This document shows positions 7,927 through 14,112 of a DNA stretch of 21,061 bases, in pieces. Both the position numbers and the translations under genes were made by a program. The DNA comes from Candidatus Pacearchaeota archaeon. Its GTDB lineage: Archaea > Nanobdellota > Nanobdellia > Pacearchaeales > GW2011-AR1. Position 1 is the stretch's first letter. Every line of letters starts with the position of its first letter. The DNA lies in assembly GCA_002689985.1 (NCBI GenBank), contig NZDC01000027.1:1-21061 (forward strand), in the 5' to 3' direction. The notes under the pieces were generated by a model that was given only the letters and a program-made list of their open reading frames with translations, did no database searches and was not told the DNA's origin.

Positions 7927-7934
7927 TTTATAAA
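7927..7934 (-). promoter_or_regulatory. TATA box of the Cys-rich protein gene
   Basis: On the minus strand it reads TTTATAAA, centred 26-27 nt before the ATG at 7904. This implies a leaderless transcript. Confidence 0.65.
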
Positions 7935-7960
7935 TATTATTCTTTTTATTCAATCCGATA

Positions 7961-7970
7961 TTTTTAAATA
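7961..7970 (+). promoter_or_regulatory. TATA box of tRNA-Ile
   Basis: TTTTTAAATA is centred about 28 nt before the first tRNA base (7994), the normal archaeal box A position. Confidence 0.7.
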
Positions 7971-7993
7971 TTCTCTATTTATAATATTTTAAT

Positions 7994-8115
7994 GAACCCA
8001 TAGCTCAGCCTGGTCAGAGCGCTGGTCTTATATGAATGTAATTCGTTAGAATTACTTTTTTTTTAGATTCGTCTAAGAAAGCCAGAGGTCCACGGTTCAA
8101 ATCCGTGTGGGTTCA
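7994..8115 (+). tRNA. tRNA-Ile(UAU) with a bulge-helix-bulge intron
   Basis: The acceptor stem GAACCCA (7994-8000) pairs fully with TGGGTTC (8108-8114), and A8115 is the discriminator. The D-stem GCTC/GAGC is 8003-8006/8017-8020. The anticodon stem CTGGT/GCCAG is 8022-8026/8081-8085 with one G-U pair. The T-arm CACGG-TTCAAAT-CCGTG is 8091-8107. After removing 8033-8079 the anticodon loop reads CTTATAA, giving anticodon UAU. The mature RNA is 75 nt and CCA is not encoded. UAU decodes AUA. Most archaea instead use a CAU tRNA modified with agmatidine, so this is a minority solution. A box A at 7961-7970 lies about 28 nt upstream. Confidence 0.93.
8033..8079 (+). other. tRNA intron (47 nt) at canonical position 37/38
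   Basis: Position 37/38 is supported by pairing: loop nucleotides 32-35 (CTTA, 8027-8030) are fully complementary to TAAG (8074-8077). This gives the 4-bp central helix of a bulge-helix-bulge motif with three-nt bulges 8031-8033 and 8078-8080. The intron-side helix is weak next to the bulge. Either two pairs (8034-8035 with 8072-8073) form, or GAAT/ATTC (8034-8037/8067-8070) forms with three bases bulged. Inside is a 7-bp hairpin, GTAATTC-GTTA-GAATTAC (8038-8055), followed by nine T (8056-8064). Confidence 0.85.
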
Positions 8116-8156
8116 TTTAGTTATGTTTAAAAACTAATTTCAATATTTATTTTCAA

Positions 8157-8229
8157 GCCCCCATAGTTCAGAGGCCAAGAATGCATCCCTTTCAAGGATG
8201 TGACCCGAGTTCGAATCTCGGTGGGGGCG
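8157..8229 (+). tRNA. tRNA-Glu(UUC)
   Basis: The acceptor stem GCCCCCA (8157-8163) pairs with TGGGGGC (8222-8228), with discriminator G8229. The D-stem GTTC/GAAT contains one G-U pair. The anticodon stem CATCC/GGATG is 8184-8188/8196-8200, and the loop CTTTCAA gives anticodon UUC at 8191-8193. The T-arm CCGAG-TTCGAAT-CTCGG is 8205-8221. The gene is 73 nt with no intron and no encoded CCA. It sits 41 nt after tRNA-Ile. An AT box at 8125-8133 is about 28 nt upstream, so it may have its own promoter. Confidence 0.96.
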
Positions 8230-8316
8230 TAAAATTATAGAAGAGGGTTTTGATTATTTATTTACTAATCAATGAATTAGTTAAAGTTTATATATTTTTT
8301 GGAAAAAAAATAATTC

Positions 8317-8370
8317 TTTAGATAACTTTAAAATTATATAATTCTTAATATTAAAAAGAAGGAAATTAAA
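8317..8370 (+). promoter_or_regulatory. promoter repeat R1
   Basis: This 54-bp copy carries an upstream TTTAGATAAC, box A (CTTTAAAAT), a perfect 12-bp palindrome AATTATATAATT (8332-8343), CTTAATATT near the expected start of transcription, and an AAGGAAA ribosome site. It ends at the ATG of the methyltransferase gene. It differs from R5 at only three positions over the full 54 bases. Confidence 0.85.
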
Positions 8371-9114
8371 ATGAACAAGAAATTTAAATTCTTTGATAAA
8401 CATCCAGAATTATATGAACAAGGTTTTGCTTATAGAAGAATAGGTGAACAAGTTAAATTTTTAGATAAAATATTTTCTAAACATAAATTTAAAAAAATAA
8501 TAGATATAGCTTGTGGACATACTCCTCAAGGAAGAAAATTAGCCAAGAAAGGTTATAAAATTTCAGGTATTGATTTATCTAGTTCTTTATTGAATCTAGC
8601 AAGAAAAAGAGCTAAAGAAGAAGGAGTTAAAATTAATCTCTATAAAAAAGATATGAGGAATTTTAAACTAAGGAAATTTGATGGAGCATACATTTTATTT
8701 TCCTCAATACTTCATTTATATGAAGAAAAAGATTTAATTTCACATTTTAGAGCTGTTAATAATAATTTAAAAAAAGGTGGACTATATATTGTTGATTTAT
8801 CAAGTTTACCATTTGATTCTCCATATAAAAAAGCCTCATTTAATAAGAAGCAAGGAGATATTTTAACAAAAATAATTTATAGTCCACAAAATAAATCAAA
8901 ACTAACAGCTAAATTTACATCTATAAGTTTTTTTAAAGGCAAAAAGGTAAATATTGATTCCTTTACAGTTTTAATGTTTTTATCATTAAATCATTTAAAA
9001 AATCTTGTAAATCAAACTGGTTTTAAAATAATAGAAACATATTCTGATTTTAATTTTAATAAAAAATTAAATAAAAAGAAAGCAGAGTATATTGCGGTAT
9101 TGAGAAAGGTTTAA
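8371..9114 (+). CDS. class I SAM-dependent methyltransferase
   Basis: A Rossmann-fold methyltransferase core is visible. Motif I IIDIACGHTPQG (43-54) binds the methionine part of SAM, the acidic end of strand 2 is in GIDLS (66-70, Asp68), a KKDMRNF segment (92-98) is the usual adenine-contacting region, and FDGAYILFSSILHLY is motif IV. A C-terminal region of about 110 residues, rich in Lys and Phe, is probably a substrate lid. The substrate cannot be read from sequence. It is the first gene of the repeated-promoter block, behind R1, with a Shine-Dalgarno-like AAGGAAA before the ATG. It probably shares a transcript with the nucleoside phosphorylase 32 nt downstream. Confidence 0.88.
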   Translation: MNKKFKFFDKHPELYEQGFAYRRIGEQVKFLDKIFSKHKFKKIIDIACGHTPQGRKLAKKGYKISGIDLSSSLLNLARKRAKEEGVKINLYKKDMRNFKLRKFDGAYILFSSILHLYEEKDLISHFRAVNNNLKKGGLYIVDLSSLPFDSPYKKASFNKKQGDILTKIIYSPQNKSKLTAKFTSISFFKGKKVNIDSFTVLMFLSLNHLKNLVNQTGFKIIETYSDFNFNKKLNKKKAEYIAVLRKV

Positions 9115-9146
9115 TAAATAATTTTCCTATATTATCATACATCAAA

Positions 9147-9881
9147 ATGACATATCCAAAATTTCATAAAAAACATTTAGAAGAGGCATTATTTCATCCA
9201 GGAGAAAATAGGAAAAAACTGAAAGGAAAACTACCAAAAAAATGTATCATAATTTATGATATTAAGTTAATTGATTATCTCAAAAGAAAATATAAAATTA
9301 AAAAAGATAATAAATTAAGCATATTGGCATATGATGTTTATTTGTATAAGGGATTAGCAATAGTAAAAATGAAGGGTATTGGTAGTCCCCATGTTATTTC
9401 AGGATTTGAGGTTCTAATTTATTCTGGAGGAAAAATCTTTATTAATATTGGTTATGCTGGAGGTTTGTATTCTGAAGGTTTTTTTCTTTGCACTAAAGCA
9501 ATTCGTGATGAAGGAACAAGTCCTCATTATAACGCTCATACAGAATATGCATATCCTGATAAGAATCTAACAGATAAATTTGAGAGATGTTTAAGAAAAA
9601 ATGATATTAATTTTGAAAGAGGAGTTACTTGGACTATTGATGCTCCCTTTAGAGAAACTAAGAAAGAAATCCAATATTATAGAAAAAAGGGTGTAAAGAC
9701 AGCTGAAATGGAAACTTCTGCATTATTTATTATTGCAAAATATAGGAATGTTAAAATTGCAAGTTGCTTTATTGTAAGTGATGTGCTTGGGGATGAATGG
9801 AAACCTATATCTGATGATATTGCTACAAAAAAAGATTTGAGAGATTTATTCGAAATAGCAGTTAAATGTTTAAAAGGATAG
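9147..9881 (+). CDS. nucleoside phosphorylase (PNP/UDP family)
   Basis: Proteins of this family cleave purine nucleosides or uridine with phosphate to give free base and ribose-1-phosphate. The family landmarks are GIGSPH (77-82), GYAGG (102-106), the ribose-binding AEMETSALF (186-194) and SDVLGDEW (211-218), where the Asp contacts the base in many members. The motif spacing and 244-residue length fit the trimeric/hexameric family. The N-terminal 30 residues are unusually basic. It could be a purine, uridine or related nucleoside or methylthio-nucleoside enzyme. A salvage role fits a nucleotide-auxotrophic DPANN lifestyle, but this is inference. Confidence 0.9.
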   Translation: MTYPKFHKKHLEEALFHPGENRKKLKGKLPKKCIIIYDIKLIDYLKRKYKIKKDNKLSILAYDVYLYKGLAIVKMKGIGSPHVISGFEVLIYSGGKIFINIGYAGGLYSEGFFLCTKAIRDEGTSPHYNAHTEYAYPDKNLTDKFERCLRKNDINFERGVTWTIDAPFRETKKEIQYYRKKGVKTAEMETSALFIIAKYRNVKIASCFIVSDVLGDEWKPISDDIATKKDLRDLFEIAVKCLKG

Positions 9882-9895
9882 TAAATAATCAAGTA

Positions 9896-9934
9896 TTTAG
9901 ATAGTTTTAAATTATATTAATTCTTAAGATTGAA
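9896..9934 (+). promoter_or_regulatory. promoter repeat R2, leaderless version
   Basis: This copy keeps the first 36 bases of the repeat (TTTAGATAG, box A TTTTAAAT at 9905-9912, then ATTCTTAAGATT) but lacks the ribosome-site tail. The ATG follows after GAA. Box A is 26 nt from the ATG, so transcription should begin at the start codon. Confidence 0.85.
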
Positions 9935-10789
9935 ATGAAGAAAAGAAAGAAAACTCCTACACAAATAATAGAAGAATCACAAAATCCTTCATTAGAATCT
10001 GCTTATTTAAAAGTTCCAAAGAAATTATTAGAACTATCTGAAAAAAGAGATCCATTTAAAGTAACTTGGAGAGAATCTGCAGTAAGAAACAAAAAGAAAT
10101 CTAACAAATATTATGGCATTTTGCATACTCATTCTGCTCAAAACAAAAAGTTTAAGAAATATAATTGGAAAAGCCTTCCCTCATCAGATGATTTTACTTC
10201 ATTTTTAGAAGAAGATAATTATAGAACTATGGGAATTGCAGAAAGAAATCCAAAAACTGGAAAGGTTTTAGGATATACTTTAATAAGAAAGACAAAGAAG
10301 ACTCCCAAAGATATTTCTTCAAAAGAACTATCGGATAATCTAAAAATTTATAATTTTGATAGAGTTCTTCAAAGAAAACCTTCTTCCAACTATTCAAGCA
10401 AATTCTCTAAATTGCTTCAAAGATTTAATCTTATAAAAAAGGCAAATTTAACTTCTTCAGGAGAGAGATTTACAGAAAGGAAAGATGATTATCATAAAGA
10501 GGCTTTAGATAAATTCTGCAGAGAATATGATCTTCAATATAGAAACTTTCCCAATAAATTCTATTCAAAATCACAACAAGGAAAATTAGAAGGAATTTCT
10601 GCTACTCTTATGATTGTAGGTTTTATAGGATTACTTTTTACATTCACTTTTCCAAAAATAACAGGAAATTCTATTTCTAATTTGTATTATTTGGATAATT
10701 CTATATACATAGTTTTTTTATTAATTGGTTTAATTGGAATTTTAATTAATTTTAAACTTAATTTAAATAAAAAGAAAAGAAATGAGTAA
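9935..10789 (+). CDS. JAMM-like protein with C-terminal two-helix membrane anchor
   Basis: The cytoplasmic part contains HTHS (64-67), LPSSDDF (81-87) and an upstream Glu in WRES (Glu47). The order E...HxHS...SxxD/SDD is the layout of JAMM/MPN metalloproteases, and the downstream TMGIAERNPKTGKVLGYTLIRK resembles a JAB-type strand pair. The gap between HxH and the Asp is longer (18 residues) than the classical 10, so the call is tentative. A basic linker (about 120-215) leads to two membrane helices (about 219-240 and 255-273) joined by ITGNSISNL (242-250). R2 lies directly upstream, and the ATG falls where the transcript should begin, so the gene looks leaderless. Similar loops occur in the protein at 16727-17536. 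Confidence 0.72.
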   Translation: MKKRKKTPTQIIEESQNPSLESAYLKVPKKLLELSEKRDPFKVTWRESAVRNKKKSNKYYGILHTHSAQNKKFKKYNWKSLPSSDDFTSFLEEDNYRTMGIAERNPKTGKVLGYTLIRKTKKTPKDISSKELSDNLKIYNFDRVLQRKPSSNYSSKFSKLLQRFNLIKKANLTSSGERFTERKDDYHKEALDKFCREYDLQYRNFPNKFYSKSQQGKLEGISATLMIVGFIGLLFTFTFPKITGNSISNLYYLDNSIYIVFLLIGLIGILINFKLNLNKKKRNE

Positions 10790-10834
10790 AAAATTGTTTC
10801 AGAATTAATTTGTTTAAAAAAAGAAAATGTATTA

Positions 10835-10888
10835 TTCAGATAGTTTTAAATTATATTAATTCTTAAGATTAAAAAGAAAGAGGTTAAA
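10835..10888 (+). promoter_or_regulatory. promoter repeat R3
   Basis: The core is almost identical to R2 over 36 bases, with TTCAG replacing TTTAG. The 18-base tail is like that of R1 and R5 and contains AAAGAGGT before the ATG of the hydrolase gene. Confidence 0.85.
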
Positions 10889-11887
10889 ATGAATATTGAA
10901 AAAATAGGAGAATTTGAGAACAAACAAAATAAAAAGGAGAATATTTTTAATTCTAAGATTAAAATTTATAAGAATATCTTTGATATACCTAATTACAATA
11001 GGCTATGTAATAAAATATCTAAGCTAAATTCAAAAAAAATAAATATTGGAAGAAGAAAATTATATGTAGAATCAAAAGGTAGTGGTCCAGCATTAGTATT
11101 AATTAATGGAGGTCCTGGAGGCACTCATCATATATTCCACCCCCATTTTGAATTAGCGAGTAAATTTTCAAAAGTGATATATTATGACCAAAGAGGTTGT
11201 GGACTATCTAATAAAAATAATAGAAATTACACAATAATGCAAGCAGTAGATGATTTAGATAAATTGCGAATATCACTTAAAATAGACAAATGGTTTGTGT
11301 TAGGTCATTCTTATGGAGGACTTCTTGCACAATATTATGCTCTTAAATATAGAAAAAATCTTTTAGGAATAATACTTGTATGCTCAAGTTATGGTTTTTT
11401 AAAAAAAGATAAAAAATCAAAGAGAGAATTAAAATATCTAACTCCAAAAGAAATAGATAGAATTGGAGAGATATTTAAACAAATATCTGAATTTAAGATA
11501 TCTCTTAAACAAGGAATTTATAATATGATGTTAAATGGAGATTGGAAAAGACAAAACTTCTATAAACCATCAAAAAAACAAATGGCTTTATCATCCCTGT
11601 ATGAATGGGATCATGATAGGGATTTTAATAAAAAAATATGTAAAAGTTTTTATAAAAAAAGTCTACTTGGTAAATTTAATAATTTTAAAGTTCCAACTCT
11701 CATAATTGAATCAAAATGGGACTTAACATGGAATTCTTCTGTAAAAGTAAAGATTATGAAATCAATACACCCTAATTCAAGAATTATTATCTTTAAACAT
11801 TCTGGACATTCTCCTTTTATGGATGAACCTGTTTTGTTCTTTAATACTCTTAAGGAATTTATTTTACAACAAAACTTGAAAAAATAG
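10889..11887 (+). CDS. alpha/beta hydrolase, proline iminopeptidase-like
   Basis: The oxyanion-loop motif NGGPGG (73-78), the strand DQRGCGLS (100-107) and the nucleophile elbow GHSYGG (139-144, Ser141) match the prolyl iminopeptidase / tricorn-interacting aminopeptidase F1-like family (S33). The likely catalytic Asp is Asp278 (ESKWDLTW) and the His is His307 (HSGHSPF), so the triad is complete. A cap domain spans about 165-260. The first 50 residues are an extra Lys/Asn-rich N-terminal region. There is no signal peptide, so action on imported or internal peptides is expected. The gene stands alone behind R3, with a GAGGT-type Shine-Dalgarno before the ATG. Esterase or other hydrolase activity is possible. 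Confidence 0.88.
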   Translation: MNIEKIGEFENKQNKKENIFNSKIKIYKNIFDIPNYNRLCNKISKLNSKKINIGRRKLYVESKGSGPALVLINGGPGGTHHIFHPHFELASKFSKVIYYDQRGCGLSNKNNRNYTIMQAVDDLDKLRISLKIDKWFVLGHSYGGLLAQYYALKYRKNLLGIILVCSSYGFLKKDKKSKRELKYLTPKEIDRIGEIFKQISEFKISLKQGIYNMMLNGDWKRQNFYKPSKKQMALSSLYEWDHDRDFNKKICKSFYKKSLLGKFNNFKVPTLIIESKWDLTWNSSVKVKIMKSIHPNSRIIIFKHSGHSPFMDEPVLFFNTLKEFILQQNLKK

Positions 11888-11957
11888 TATTAAAGTTAGT
11901 AAATAAAAGATGTTTTTGAATTATTGAAAAAAGAACTTGGAGAATATGAGATTGTTA

Positions 11958-12011
11958 TTTAGATAACTTTAAATTATATAATCCTTAAGATTATTAGAAG
12001 TTGGAATAAAG
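11958..12011 (+). promoter_or_regulatory. promoter repeat R4, divergent tail
   Basis: The core TTTAGATAACTTTAAAT...CCTTAAGATT is conserved, but one base shorter than in R1. The tail ATTAGAAGTTGGAATAAAG differs from the other copies and has only a weak ribosome site. It leads into the PL14-like gene. Confidence 0.8.
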
Positions 12012-12818
12012 ATGATAAAAAAAACAAAAAACAACTATTCAAAGAAGATAGATTTCAAAGATCATAAAATTGGCTTATATGATTTGGATACATTCATTAA
12101 AGATTGGGGTTCTGAACCAAGAAGAGGTGTAGCTGAAAAGAGATGTAAAATTGTAAAAAAGAAAGATGAAAAAGTTTTAGAGATAACAATTCCAAAAGGC
12201 ACAACAAGTAAAGGTGGTTCTTTCTGGAGATTAAATTTTCCCAAGGATTTGACAGATGTAACTTTTGAATATGATATTATGTTTGGGGATAATTTTGATT
12301 TTGTTCGTGGTGGGAAATTGCCTGGATTAGCAGGGGGCACTGCACCTGGAGGCGGGTCAAAAGATAAGAATGGTTTTTCTGCACGATTAATGTGGAGAGC
12401 GGCAATTTCTTATGATGAATTAGGTCATTTAGTCAAAGATCGTAAATTCATGGACAAAAAGGATGTTCACAAACCTTATCTAGTACAGTACATTTATTTC
12501 CCTGATAAACAAACAAGAAAGTGGGGAAAAGATTTTGTATACTACTTTAAGAACAAGAAAATATTTCTTATGCACAATAAATGGTACAATATTAAGATGC
12601 ACATAAAACTTGCTAAAGATCCCAGCAAGAAAGACTCCATCTTTGCATGGGTTAATGATAAAAGTGTTCTAGACAAAAGGTTAAACTTGAGAAAGAACAA
12701 AAAGTATGGAGTTGATCAAGTTATGTTTAGTTTATTCTTTGGAGGACATGATGAAACCTGGCATACAAAAAAGAATGAAAAGGTTTATTTTAGAAAATTT
12801 CAAATTAATGGAAGATGA
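12012..12818 (+). CDS. polysaccharide lyase 14-like protein without signal peptide
   Basis: Several blocks match what I know of PL14-like beta-jelly-roll proteins: SFWRLNF (70-76), the conserved GGKLPGLAGG (100-109), GFSARLMWR (121-129), QYIYFPDK (159-166), the HNKWYNIKM strand (188-196) and FFGGHDETW (242-250). PL14 enzymes cleave alginate or glucuronan-type polymers by beta-elimination. Many relatives are uncharacterised. The length of 268 residues is normal for one catalytic domain. The N-terminus is Lys/Asn-rich with no hydrophobic core, so no secretion signal is seen even though the expected substrate is a polymer. It is single behind R4, with a TTGGAAT-type weak ribosome site. Catalytic activity is inferred from fold only. 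Confidence 0.8.
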   Translation: MIKKTKNNYSKKIDFKDHKIGLYDLDTFIKDWGSEPRRGVAEKRCKIVKKKDEKVLEITIPKGTTSKGGSFWRLNFPKDLTDVTFEYDIMFGDNFDFVRGGKLPGLAGGTAPGGGSKDKNGFSARLMWRAAISYDELGHLVKDRKFMDKKDVHKPYLVQYIYFPDKQTRKWGKDFVYYFKNKKIFLMHNKWYNIKMHIKLAKDPSKKDSIFAWVNDKSVLDKRLNLRKNKKYGVDQVMFSLFFGGHDETWHTKKNEKVYFRKFQINGR

Positions 12819-12845
12819 ATCAGGGGTGAAGTAATCAGGTGATTT

Positions 12846-12899
12846 TTTAGATAACTTTAAAATTATATAATTCTTAATATTAAAAAGAAAGGAGTTAAA
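12846..12899 (+). promoter_or_regulatory. promoter repeat R5
   Basis: This is nearly identical to R1 over 54 bases, including the palindrome AATTATATAATT (12861-12872). It has the best ribosome site of the set, AAAGGAGT, before the MFS transporter ATG. It drives the four-gene operon ending in the VanX-type gene. Confidence 0.87.
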
Positions 12900-14111
12900 A
12901 TGAAATTTTTCAAAAAAGATGAACTAAGACTATTGTGGCCATTTTATTTAGATGCCCTATTTATAGGAATGCTTTTCCTTCTTCCCCCATTCAGTATACT
13001 TTATTTTAGAGAAATAGGTCTTTCTTTAACTCAAATAGGTTTTTTAGCATCTTCTTCAGCATTAGCAATGATCTTATTTGAAATTCCAACAGGAGCTATT
13101 GCAGATATTTTTGGAAGAAAAATTTCAGTTATCTTAGGAGCATTTCTTTCAGGAATAATTGTATTTTCCATATTTTTCTTTAATGAATTTTACTTAATAT
13201 TAATATTATTCTTCTTTTGGGGTGCTTTTGGAACATTAATGTCTGGAGCAGATGAAGCATGGATTGTTGATTTACTTAAACATAAAAAAAGAAAAAATCT
13301 AATTCATGAATATTATACTAAGCGACATAGTTTTATTAGTACCTCTCTTTTAGTTTCAGGAATTATTGGAGCAATTCTTGTTAAACAATTTGGATTAGGA
13401 ATAATATGGCCAGTAACAGGGGGAGCAATGATATTAACTTCTTTCGTATTATTCTTTGGAAAAGAGTATTTTGTAAAAAAGAAACAACATATAAAAGAGC
13501 GTACAAAAGAATTATTTTCACATACTAAAAAATCAATAAATTATTCCTTAAAACATCAAGCAATTTTATTTTTAGTAATAATTTCAGTAATTATGATATT
13601 TCTTAATAATCTTGCAGGGGATATAACTTGGTATCCATTTTTACAGGATTTAGGATTACAAGAATATTGGTTTGGTTATTTGTATTCTTCTTTAATGTTT
13701 CTCGGAATTTTCATACCTTATTTTTCAAAACCATTAATTAAAAAACTTGGAGGATATAAAAATTATTTTTTTACTATATTATTCTTAATGATGTTGTTTT
13801 TATTTTCAGTTGGATTTATTAATACTTTAATTTTTGCATTGATTGTTTTTTTATTATTTATGTCAATGTATGATTTTTATATACCTATAAATAGAATTTA
13901 TTTTCAAAATTTTATACCTGGAAAAATGAGAGCAACAATTGGTTCTTTTGGTAATATGGTTGCTGCATTAGGAGTAATTATTGCTTCACCTTTAGCAGGA
14001 TTTTTTGCAGATAATATTGGTCCTCAAAATACAATTTTTATAAGTTCATTTATATTAATTCCAATGATAATTTTATATTCTAAGATAAAAGATAGTAATA
14101 GGGAGAATTGA
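12900..14111 (+). CDS. MFS transporter
   Basis: The 403-residue hydrophobic protein has about 12 predicted membrane helices. The loop between helices 2 and 3 carries the MFS motif A-like PTGAIADIFGRK (63-74), and a second related SFGNM...IASPLAG segment lies in the C-terminal half. A Lys/His-rich cytoplasmic loop (about 192-215) separates the two six-helix halves. MFS carriers move sugars, peptides, drugs or other small molecules, and the substrate cannot be read here. It is the first gene behind R5, with a strong Shine-Dalgarno (AAGGAGT), and heads an operon of four genes with gaps of 1 nt, 3 nt and a 4-nt overlap. Confidence 0.93.
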   Translation: MKFFKKDELRLLWPFYLDALFIGMLFLLPPFSILYFREIGLSLTQIGFLASSSALAMILFEIPTGAIADIFGRKISVILGAFLSGIIVFSIFFFNEFYLILILFFFWGAFGTLMSGADEAWIVDLLKHKKRKNLIHEYYTKRHSFISTSLLVSGIIGAILVKQFGLGIIWPVTGGAMILTSFVLFFGKEYFVKKKQHIKERTKELFSHTKKSINYSLKHQAILFLVIISVIMIFLNNLAGDITWYPFLQDLGLQEYWFGYLYSSLMFLGIFIPYFSKPLIKKLGGYKNYFFTILFLMMLFLFSVGFINTLIFALIVFLLFMSMYDFYIPINRIYFQNFIPGKMRATIGSFGNMVAALGVIIASPLAGFFADNIGPQNTIFISSFILIPMIILYSKIKDSNREN

Positions 14112-14112
14112 A

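Noticed and set aside
7994..8115. Reading the intron-containing tRNA as tRNA-Met or a pseudogene
   Set aside because: All stems pair, the canonical splice position is supported by the four-base central helix, and the resulting anticodon is UAU, not CAU.
8157..8229. tRNA-Glu 3' end as an attachment site with a second copy downstream
   Set aside because: No second copy of TTCGAATCTCGG or a close variant was found to the right within the window.
11903..11962. Protein-like open stretch (KDVFELLKKELGEYEIVI) between the hydrolase and R4
   Set aside because: It has 19 codons, no start codon and an in-frame stop just upstream. It may be a gene remnant, but chance is equally likely in AT-rich DNA.
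8317..12899. R repeats as a CRISPR-like or integron-like array
   Set aside because: The spacing is 0.9-1.6 kb with whole genes between copies, there is no short regular spacing, and no cas or integrase gene is present. Promoter function explains the content better.
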